Assembly: GCF_009720675.1 (NCBI RefSeq)
Contig: NZ_WNJO01000005.1
Span: 62,001 to 126,000 of the forward strand
Direction: 5' to 3'
DNA: 64,000 bases
Source: Secundilactobacillus folii
GTDB lineage: Bacteria > Bacillota > Bacilli > Lactobacillales > Lactobacillaceae
Shown: positions 32,411 to 39,037 of the stretch, in pieces
Layout of the letters: each line of letters opens with the position of its first letter
Numbering within the stretch: position 1 is the stretch's first letter
Made by a program: the position numbers and the translations under genes
The notes under the pieces: model-generated
The model's database searches: none
The model's input: only the letters and a program-made list of their open reading frames with translations
What the model was told of the DNA's origin: nothing

Positions 32411-32433
32411 TTTTTTACTTCCTATGCTAAATT
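32405..32433 (+). promoter_or_regulatory. Promoter of T-box-metA
   Basis: TTGACT (32405-32410), exactly 17 nt, and TAAATT (32428-32433). The -35 lies in the last bases of the repeat array B partial unit. Confidence 0.7.
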
Positions 32434-32444
32434 AAAAAACAATT

Positions 32445-32700
32445 AGAACATAATGAGTCAATGACAAGAAGAGTAGTTGTTTTTCCTAGAGATAGAGAAC
32501 CTTGGAATCGGTGGGACAAGGTCGGGTTTGGCAGCGAAGATGAGCTTGGAGAATGACGCGGTCGTTTGGCTACCGTCACGGGGCACCGATATCTGCCGAG
32601 TATTTTTACTCTTGAGGTGATGCCGCGAGGTTGTCACGAAGATGGGTGGTACCGCGCCAAAACGTCCCTAACTGTTCAACACAGTTAGGGACGTTTTTAG
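32445..32700 (+). ncRNA. T-box leader, methionine specifier
   Basis: This has the order of a classical T-box riboswitch: stem I start (GACAAGAAGAGTAG near 32462), AGAGA/GGTGGGACA loop blocks, and a specifier region GCGAAG-ATG-AGCTTGGAG with ATG at 32540-32542. The T-box GGGTGGTACCGCG (32644-32656) can pair with the tRNA acceptor end, and a terminator stem (32659-32675 with 32681-32697) with T-run follows. Uncharged tRNA-Met should open expression of metA downstream. Confidence 0.93.
32659..32698 (+). terminator. T-box regulated terminator
   Basis: AAAACGTCCCTAACTGT (32659-32675), 5-nt loop, its complement (32681-32697) and a T-run; the antiterminator includes the T-box just upstream. Confidence 0.93.
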
Positions 32701-32735
32701 TTTATATCAATCTTATATCAAAGGAGGATCTCGAC

Positions 32736-33566
32736 ATGACAGTGTATCTTAAAAATGGCTTTTTAAAGCAGCAAGCCGTCAGTGCGACCAGTAGTACTAG
32801 GCCCGTAAAACTTTTGGTGGTCAATTTAATGCCCAACAAACTGGAAACTGAACGTCAATTTGTGCATTTATTCAGCCATTTATCGCTGGATGTGGAAGTG
32901 ACCTTCCTGCGCATGGCTAGTCACCATAGTAAGCACACCTCAGAAACGGCCTTACAATCAGCTTATGCCGTGCTTGACGATGTTTATGATCAGCACTTCG
33001 ACGGGATGGTGGTGACTGGGGCTCCTGTTGAACAGATTCAGTTTGAGGACGTTGACTATTGGCCGGAATTTAAGGCCTTGCTTGATTGGCGTAATAAACA
33101 CGTTCAACAGTCGATTCTTGAATGCTGGGCGGCCCAAGCTGGCATTTACGCTGACTTTGGCATTAACAAGCGCGTGATTCCCAGTAAGTTATTTGGCGTC
33201 TACCGCTGTGAAATCAATGCTCGAACTGCTTTGACTGCTGGCTTTAAACAACTGTCAATGCCACAATCTCGGCATGCCACGCTGGAAAATATCAGTGATC
33301 CTCGACTAAATGTGTTGGCAAGTGATCCTGAAGCTGGTCCCGTTGTTCTAGCTTCAGAAGTCACTCATTCTACGTATATCAGTGGCCATCCAGAATATGA
33401 GACGCAAACCCTCAATAATGAGTTTCATCGTGACCAGGAAAAGGGCCTGCCGATTCAGTTACCAGTCAACTATTTTTCACAGGCCAAGCCGACTAATACT
33501 TGGCAAGATGACAGTTTTCATTTGTATGACAACTGGATTCATAGTTTGCGGGTAAAGGTTCGGTAA
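32736..33566 (+). CDS. metA: Homoserine O-acyltransferase (MetA), probably acetyl-CoA dependent
   Basis: This enzyme activates homoserine for methionine synthesis. The 276 residues have the glutamine-amidotransferase-like fold, with nucleophile Cys130 (ECWAAQAG), His218 and Glu220 (SGHPEYE). The substrate-pocket motif is TGAPVE, with Glu99 where succinyl-specific E. coli MetA has Gly. In the Bacillus cereus enzyme this Glu favours acetyl-CoA, so O-acetylhomoserine is the likely product (inference). ATG 32736 follows AAAGGAGG. It is controlled by the Met T-box upstream and is alone in its transcript. Confidence 0.93.
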   Translation: MTVYLKNGFLKQQAVSATSSTRPVKLLVVNLMPNKLETERQFVHLFSHLSLDVEVTFLRMASHHSKHTSETALQSAYAVLDDVYDQHFDGMVVTGAPVEQIQFEDVDYWPEFKALLDWRNKHVQQSILECWAAQAGIYADFGINKRVIPSKLFGVYRCEINARTALTAGFKQLSMPQSRHATLENISDPRLNVLASDPEAGPVVLASEVTHSTYISGHPEYETQTLNNEFHRDQEKGLPIQLPVNYFSQAKPTNTWQDDSFHLYDNWIHSLRVKVR

Positions 33567-33596
33567 CAGTTGAAAAACTGCAGTTTAGATGTTAAT

Positions 33597-33653
33597 AAAG
33601 GTGAACCCAAGTAAATTTCGTAATTGGCGGAATTTTTTTGGGTTCACCTTTTT
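33597..33653. terminator. Bidirectional intrinsic terminator
   Basis: AAAGGTGAACCCAA (33597-33610) pairs with TTGGGTTCACCTTT (33639-33652), with a long AT-rich loop, between metA and the convergent CPBP gene. Confidence 0.8.
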
Positions 33654-33691
33654 GAGGTTTAAAACGAGTTGCTCATAAAGCTGACTTTAAT

Positions 33692-34369
33692 TCAAATTAA
33701 ACTCATTAAGTTGTTTAAAAAGTGGAGCGCAATGCTGTACCGGATGTCTTTAAAATACAAATAGGTTCCCGCCAGTACCCAGCCCAATGAGGCATACAGT
33801 AACGTGGTCACCGAAAAGGAAAGGGTGTGCAAGTAACCAAAGATCAGGCCACTGATCAAAACGCCAAAGATCGTACTCAGTCGTGATTTCTTCGCAAAGA
33901 AGAAGTTAAAAAAGAAACCGCGAAAGATGTACTCTTCAAAGACTGGTGCAATCAAAACACCATAAATATTATTCCAGACCGGCAATTGGCGGATGGAACT
34001 TTCGAGTTCGGTTTGGTTGCTGGGCATTGGCAACAAGTGATGGACGATCAGTTGTGACCAAGCGACTTGTACCACGTAGATGATGATGAATGCTAGGATC
34101 AGACGGGCAACTCGCTGTCGGGTAAATGGCTTACGGCCAAACTGACGAGGATTGTAGCGCTTTAGTTGGCGGTTATACAGCCAAGTGAAAAGTACTAACA
34201 GAGCCGCTACAGTAATCAGCATGACACCAATAAAACGATTTGCCAGGCCGGGATTTTTACCGGCGTACTCAGTTGCAGCCTCTAACAATGACTCATTGAG
34301 AAGGTAAACGATAATCAGAAGCACAAAGGCGCCGATCCGCAGCGACTGTCTCTTTAAATACTTAGTCAA
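33692..34369 (-). CDS. CPBP (Abi/CAAX-like) intramembrane metalloprotease
   Basis: This 225-residue membrane protein has the three CPBP motifs: EEYIFRG (Glu-Glu-x3-Arg, about 144-150), the His of GYLHTLSF and the late HFLNN. These place two Glu and two His for a metal site inside the membrane. Family members in lactic acid bacteria serve in bacteriocin self-immunity or protein processing; no bacteriocin gene is near, so the role is open. The start is TTG after GGGGTG. The VOC gene lies 19 bp upstream on the same strand and may share the transcript. Confidence 0.85.
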   Translation of the reverse strand: MTKYLKRQSLRIGAFVLLIIVYLLNESLLEAATEYAGKNPGLANRFIGVMLITVAALLVLFTWLYNRQLKRYNPRQFGRKPFTRQRVARLILAFIIIYVVQVAWSQLIVHHLLPMPSNQTELESSIRQLPVWNNIYGVLIAPVFEEYIFRGFFFNFFFAKKSRLSTIFGVLISGLIFGYLHTLSFSVTTLLYASLGWVLAGTYLYFKDIRYSIALHFLNNLMSLI

Positions 34370-34388
34370 TTAGACACCCCGTTTTGAA

Positions 34389-34763
34389 TTAATAGGTAAC
34401 AATTTTAATGAGATTGTGGTCAGGATCGCGAACCCAAAGCGCAGTGGCCGGTCCTTTGGCACCCTGATAATCGATTGGGCCATCATCGATTTCGACTGCG
34501 TAATTAGTCAGGTGCGACAAGGTGTTTTCAAGCGGATCATGGGTTTCAAACGCGAGTTCAGCTGAGCCAGGGACAATTGTCTTAGCGCTAATCTCACTGT
34601 GATCGTCGGTGGTCTGAAATTCCAGGCGGCGATGTCCTAACTGCACGCTTGGCCGAGTCGCATTTTTGATGATCGGCAGGTCAAAAACCTCATGGTAAAA
34701 GCGAATCGAGTGCTGAATGTCGCTGACGGTGAGGGTCAGACTGTCAATATCTTTAATGTTCAA
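34389..34763 (-). CDS. VOC family (glyoxalase/bleomycin-resistance fold) protein
   Basis: This single VOC module of about 124 residues has IDSLTLTVSDIQHSIRFYHEVFDL at the start and WVRDPDHNLIKIVTY at the end, the usual beta-alpha-beta3 repeats and terminal Glu-like position (here Lys-Ile). The normal first metal His is absent (Leu-Thr-Leu), so binding or sequestration is as likely as catalysis. AAAAGGA stands directly against ATG 34772 but nine bases from TTG 34763, so TTG is the better start. It probably shares a message with the CPBP gene. Confidence 0.75.
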   Translation of the reverse strand: MNIKDIDSLTLTVSDIQHSIRFYHEVFDLPIIKNATRPSVQLGHRRLEFQTTDDHSEISAKTIVPGSAELAFETHDPLENTLSHLTNYAVEIDDGPIDYQGAKGPATALWVRDPDHNLIKIVTY

Positions 34764-35019
34764 TGTTGTCATTCCTTTTACATAGTGTTTCTACATTATA
34801 GCATATGCACTTGCATCTTTTAGGGCTTCTAATGATAATTCAACCACCCTTATACTTTCTCAGACCGTGCTAATCTAGATTTAAGTTCTGTATGTGAACC
34901 CGGCTACCATCCTTGATATCAAGCCTCATTCGTGCTAGTGTAAGATATTGTGAAAAAATACGGAGAAAAAGTATTCGACCGAATTTGTTTCAAATTATTT
35001 TCAAGGAGGAACACGTGAT

Positions 35020-36567
35020 ATGGCACTATTAGAAGTTGAAGACCTGAGCATGGCGTTTGCTGATAAAAGGCTCTATGACGATGCTAGTTTTCAACTAAAT
35101 AAGGGCGAACACATGGGCATCGTCGGCCAAAATGGTGTGGGGAAGTCCACGTTGATCAAAGTGCTCACTGGTGAACAGTTGCCACTGTCAGGTTCAATTA
35201 AATGGCAGCGGGGTGTCCACGTAGCTTATTTAGATCAATACGCCGACATTCCAGATGGGATGACACTGATTGATTTTTTACACACTGCATTTCAAGACCT
35301 ATACGATAAAAATGCCAGGATGACACAACTTTATACCGACTACGCAGAAAATGCGGACGATAAATTATTGGAGCGTGCCGGTCGAATTCAAGAAGAGTTG
35401 GAAGCCAGTAACTTTTACGATATTGAAACCGAAATCGAACGCATTATCACTGGGCTTGGCATAGATGATATTGGACGAGACCATGAGGTTGCACAAATGT
35501 CAGGTGGTCAGCGGTCGAAGATCATTTTGGCTAAGCTGCTGCTTCAAAACCCTGACGTGATCTTGCTGGATGAGCCAACCAACTACTTGGACGTGGCTCA
35601 CATTGCATGGCTGGTAGACTATCTGAACGATTTTGACGGTGCAGCGATGATCATTTCCCATGATTTTGACTTTTTGGATCAGGTCACCAACTGTATCATC
35701 AACGTTGCATTTGGCAAAATCATCAAATATCGTGGTAGTTTTAAGGCTGCCATGCGACAACGTGCCGAGCGAGAAGAAGCCCAGCGTAAAGAGTATGAAA
35801 AACAACAGTTAAAGATTGAAAAAACGCAGAAGTTCATTGCTAAATTCAAGGCAGGGACCCGTTCGAAACAGGCTAAATCACGTGAAAAGCAGCTGTCGCA
35901 TATGGAATTGGTCGATCCGCCTTCGAGCAATATTCAGGCCAGTTTTAATTTTCCGTATGAGGATACTGGTTCGCAAAATGCCCTGGTGGTCGAACAGCTT
36001 TCGGTTGGATATAATCGGCCGTTACTTAAGCCGGTTACGTTCTCTGTAACGACTGGTGAAAAGGTCGGCTTTGAAGGCTTTAACGGGGTCGGAAAATCTA
36101 CTCTGATCAAGACGATCCTTGGCATCATTGACGCGAAGGGTGGCGCAGCGCATTTTTCACCATCTGCCAAAGTCAGCTATTTCAGTCAGGACTTGGTGTG
36201 GGACGATGATCGTCAAACGCCGCTTCAAATTATTCAGGCTAAGTATGAAAAACTGCCGCAAAAAGCAATTCGGACAAAGCTTGCCAAATGCGGTTTGGAT
36301 GCCGCCAATGCAATGAAACCAATTGGTCAGCTCTCTGGTGGTGAACAAACGAAGGTCAAACTTGCCATGATGGAATTTGAACCTAGCAACTTCTTGATCT
36401 TGGACGAACCCACTAACCATTTGGACGAGGAGACCAAAGAAGCGTTGAAGGATGCCATCAATCAGTTTCCTGGGAACGCCATTGTGGTCAGTCATGAGGT
36501 CAGTTTCTATGACGGTTTGGCCGATAAAATCTTAAACGTTGAAAAATTAAGTCTTAAGAATCAGTAA
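35020..36567 (+). CDS. ABC-F family ATPase (YbiT-like ribosome-associated type)
   Basis: This soluble 515-residue protein has two ABC domains and no membrane part. Walker A motifs are GQNGVGKST (about 36-44) and GFNGVGKST (near 353-361); signatures are MSGGQRS and LSGGEQT; Walker B regions are LLDEPTNYLD and ILDEPTNHLD. The linker between them (about 245-300) is the charged P-site-tRNA interaction helix pair. ABC-F proteins of this class act on ribosomes, as translation factors or as antibiotic protection proteins; the short linker fits the housekeeping class. The ribosome site is AAGGAGGA. Confidence 0.9.
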   Translation: MALLEVEDLSMAFADKRLYDDASFQLNKGEHMGIVGQNGVGKSTLIKVLTGEQLPLSGSIKWQRGVHVAYLDQYADIPDGMTLIDFLHTAFQDLYDKNARMTQLYTDYAENADDKLLERAGRIQEELEASNFYDIETEIERIITGLGIDDIGRDHEVAQMSGGQRSKIILAKLLLQNPDVILLDEPTNYLDVAHIAWLVDYLNDFDGAAMIISHDFDFLDQVTNCIINVAFGKIIKYRGSFKAAMRQRAEREEAQRKEYEKQQLKIEKTQKFIAKFKAGTRSKQAKSREKQLSHMELVDPPSSNIQASFNFPYEDTGSQNALVVEQLSVGYNRPLLKPVTFSVTTGEKVGFEGFNGVGKSTLIKTILGIIDAKGGAAHFSPSAKVSYFSQDLVWDDDRQTPLQIIQAKYEKLPQKAIRTKLAKCGLDAANAMKPIGQLSGGEQTKVKLAMMEFEPSNFLILDEPTNHLDEETKEALKDAINQFPGNAIVVSHEVSFYDGLADKILNVEKLSLKNQ

Positions 36568-36659
36568 TGTTGCCAAGCTCTTTGCAAAATGTTATCAACT
36601 TGAAACGTTCGCATGCTACAATTAATGAAAATAATGCAAGGTTTGGAGATTGATTTGAT

Positions 36660-37241
36660 ATGAAGCGGGTTTTGCAATCATTCGCCGTGATCATCGCCAT
36701 TTTAGTTCTGGGAGTTGCTGCACATCACTTGATGACGCCCTCGACCAGTGAACATGCGGCGACACAAGCGACTAAGAAGAGTCAAAAGAAAGCCACCCCA
36801 GTTGAAATTAATTGGCGCGAGCCTTCCGAAAAAAAAGCTTATCCTAACTGGAAAAAATTGAAGAATCCATGGGTTGATGTGTCAATTAAAAATCAGCGAG
36901 TTTACATTAAAGACGGTTCTAAGACTGTGTATACGATGTATGCTTCCACCGGCGTTAAGAATTCAACACCGCGGGGTACGTACCATATTCAGACTGAACG
37001 TGGCAAGTTTTTCTATAATGCCCAGTCGAAGGAAGGCGCCAAGTACTGGGTTTCATTCAAGGATCATGGTATCTATCTCTTCCACACCGTACCAACAGAT
37101 AAAAATGGCCATTACAATGTTAAAGAGGCAGACAAACTTGGTAAAGCCGCTCACTCTCACGGCTGTGTGAGGTTAGGGGTTCCAGATGCAAAGTGGTTCT
37201 ACCACAACGTTAGTTACGGCACCAAGGTTGTAATTGCTTAA
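36660..37241 (+). CDS. L,D-transpeptidase (YkuD domain)
   Basis: This 193-residue exported enzyme has an N-terminal signal-anchor (residues 5-24), a Lys-rich spacer and a YkuD domain with the catalytic block HSHGCVRL (His167, Cys169, Arg171). It can form 3-3 cross-links or attach proteins to peptidoglycan; lactobacilli often use it for wall modification or beta-lactam tolerance. The ATG follows TTGGAGATTG. A terminator comes directly after the stop. Confidence 0.9.
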   Translation: MKRVLQSFAVIIAILVLGVAAHHLMTPSTSEHAATQATKKSQKKATPVEINWREPSEKKAYPNWKKLKNPWVDVSIKNQRVYIKDGSKTVYTMYASTGVKNSTPRGTYHIQTERGKFFYNAQSKEGAKYWVSFKDHGIYLFHTVPTDKNGHYNVKEADKLGKAAHSHGCVRLGVPDAKWFYHNVSYGTKVVIA

Positions 37242-37254
37242 TAACGATTTTAAG

Positions 37255-37285
37255 CAAGCTTCCAGATTTGGAGGCTTGTTTTTTT
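37255..37285 (+). terminator. Intrinsic terminator
   Basis: CAAGC-TCC (37255-37263), AGATTT loop, GGA-GCTTG (37270-37278) and a run of seven T. Confidence 0.9.
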
Positions 37286-37448
37286 GGCGTGTTGCCTAAG
37301 ATGTCAGAGATTAATGCTATTCGTGCTGTGCACTGGCAACCACCGAAGGGTTTTCTTCATCCAAAGCCAACGGATAGCTGATAAAACAGACATCGGGTAT
37401 GATAGAGGCAGAAAGCTGTGGTTAATCAAAGAAAGAGGGGCTTCAACG

Positions 37449-37817
37449 ATGATGCAACGACGAGACGATGACTGGATCATGAAGCAGATTCATTTACTGG
37501 CGGAAGGGCTTGGCTATCTACTGCACTCCAGTAATCCAGACAACGATTATGAGATCGTGTTCCCGCAGCAAGATGAGCAAATGTTACCTCATCAAGAGGA
37601 GTTGGCTCGCTTGATTCAGTTGAATCGGTACGGTGAGGCAGCTAAGCGACTGGTTAATTTGCAACCAACAATGCCGGAAAAAGATTTTATGAAACTCAGT
37701 GTCTGGTTTTACTCTACGTTAAATGGTAAGTCCGAAACGGAGTTGGAAGACGGACACTATTCTAAGGATGCAATCGTGGCAGGGTTAAGGAAATTAAGCG
37801 ACATGAAAGACGAATAG
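37449..37817 (+). CDS. DUF6483-like small protein of unknown function
   Basis: This 122-residue soluble, acidic, mostly helical protein has the pattern DDDWIMKQIHLLAEGLGYLL at the start and a helix with LARLIQLNRYGEAAKRL in the middle. I recognise this arrangement from small proteins of lactobacilli placed in DUF6483; the function is not known. ATG 37449 is eight bases after AGAGGGG; the second ATG (37452) is the alternative. A tiny open frame with its own ribosome site follows it at 37831. Confidence 0.75.
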   Translation: MMQRRDDDWIMKQIHLLAEGLGYLLHSSNPDNDYEIVFPQQDEQMLPHQEELARLIQLNRYGEAAKRLVNLQPTMPEKDFMKLSVWFYSTLNGKSETELEDGHYSKDAIVAGLRKLSDMKDE

Positions 37818-37830
37818 GGAGAGGCCAAAA

Positions 37831-37881
37831 ATGAGGCTTGCACAGAAGTTAATATTGGTAAATATCGAACTAATTTTCTAA
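37831..37881 (+). CDS. Possible 16-residue small ORF
   Basis: ATG to TAA encodes MRLAQKLILVNIELIF, a short amphipathic or hydrophobic peptide. GGGAGAGG lies six bases upstream, starting at the end of the preceding gene. That is the only support; no homology can be judged at this length. Confidence 0.25.
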   Translation: MRLAQKLILVNIELIF

Positions 37882-37924
37882 CGCAGAGATAGTTAATCGT
37901 GGTCTTCAATTTAAGACTGTACAA

Positions 37925-38015
37925 TGGTCTAAACGTGCGTCAAAGCTCAGATTCCGGCCATCTCAGCAAAGAGCGCCGCAGATTCCAAAAACCAGGAATC
38001 CACGGCGCTCTTTGC
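37925..38015 (+). repeat. Dispersed terminator-bearing repeat, copy 2
   Basis: This copy is homologous to 21838-21924 (shared blocks CGTG-GTCAAA, CAAA-AGCG, then a hairpin with GATTCC and ATCCAC). The hairpin here is 37966-37986 with 37995-38015. It lies between convergent genes, as does copy 1. Confidence 0.55.
37966..38015. terminator. Bidirectional intrinsic terminator
   Basis: A 21-nt arm pairs with its complement except for a CA/CA internal loop, with an 8-nt loop; it serves the DUF6483 gene and convergent prolyl iminopeptidase gene. Confidence 0.8.
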
Positions 38016-38076
38016 ATACCTTTTGGGACCTAAGTGAGTTTTAGCCCACTCTCATTTTGATACGGATAATATTGAT

Positions 38077-38988
38077 CTATGCGTTAAAATTATCGTTTTC
38101 AACGTCACGAATAAACGTTGCTAAGTGATCGTAGTAAACCGGTGCGTTGTCAATCATATGGTGATGACCACCCTCCGGAGTGGTGACCAAGCGGGCATGA
38201 GGAATTTCCTTTGCCATGCGCTTAGCAGTGGTTAAAGGCATCGTTTCGTGTTCACCAAAGGTTAACAGTGTCGGCACTTTGATTTCTTTTAAGTGCGATT
38301 CAAATTGCCATTCTTTAAGCTTACCAGTGATGACAAATTCATTGTCGCCTTGAAAGGCGCCATAAACTGGCCGCGACATGGTTGAAATCAAGTGGGAAAT
38401 GGCTGCCGGCTGTTTGCGGTCAACGTAGCCGGCGTTCAACACGTCAACGTATTTTTGATATTGGGGGTCATCATAATTGTTAGCTGCTTCCTGCTTTTTC
38501 ATGTAAGCCACAGCATCGGCAGGTAAAGCTTCTTCACGAACTTGGTTGACGTGCTTGACATATTCATCGATATTATCGACCATTGATGAAATGATGGCAC
38601 CTTTTAAGTGCTGACCATACTTAGCCGCGTACATTTGAACCAGGGCACCACCCCATGATTGCCCAATCAGATAGAAGTGGTCGAGACCTAATTTTTGACG
38701 GACTTCTTCCACTTCGTCTAAGAAGTAGTCGTATGTCAGGTATTTGTCAGCAATTTTAGGATCGCTGTAATCGGGTTGGTCAGAGTACCACGAACCCAGC
38801 TGGTCATACATATGAACCTGAACGTTCAGGCCCTGAGCTTTAAGCTGTTGAGCCGTATCTTCCCAGTATTCATGGTTGCCACCAGGTCCGCCATGCAGTG
38901 CCAGCAAATGAATGTCGCCTTCGCCTTGTGTATTGGTCCACAGATGGTAGCCGTTATCTAAAGTAATGATTGTTGTGCCTTGTTTCAT
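38077..38988 (-). CDS. pepI: Proline iminopeptidase / prolyl aminopeptidase (S33)
   Basis: This alpha/beta hydrolase of 303 residues removes N-terminal proline from peptides. The oxyanion motif HGGPGG (32-37), the nucleophile Ser111 in GQSWGG, a late Asp/Glu acid region (TFGEHE) and the His in EGGHHHM match lactobacillal PepI. YDQLGSWYS is the family block that usually reads YDQLGSGYS. It lies 49 bp downstream of pepX on the same strand, so two proline-specific peptidases are encoded side by side, fitting casein- or plant-peptide use. The start follows GAGGTC. Confidence 0.92.
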   Translation of the reverse strand: MKQGTTIITLDNGYHLWTNTQGEGDIHLLALHGGPGGNHEYWEDTAQQLKAQGLNVQVHMYDQLGSWYSDQPDYSDPKIADKYLTYDYFLDEVEEVRQKLGLDHFYLIGQSWGGALVQMYAAKYGQHLKGAIISSMVDNIDEYVKHVNQVREEALPADAVAYMKKQEAANNYDDPQYQKYVDVLNAGYVDRKQPAAISHLISTMSRPVYGAFQGDNEFVITGKLKEWQFESHLKEIKVPTLLTFGEHETMPLTTAKRMAKEIPHARLVTTPEGGHHHMIDNAPVYYDHLATFIRDVENDNFNA

Positions 38989-39037
38989 GAAATGACCTCG
39001 TTTCTAAAGTGGTTTAATTAACATCTTATCACTAAGT

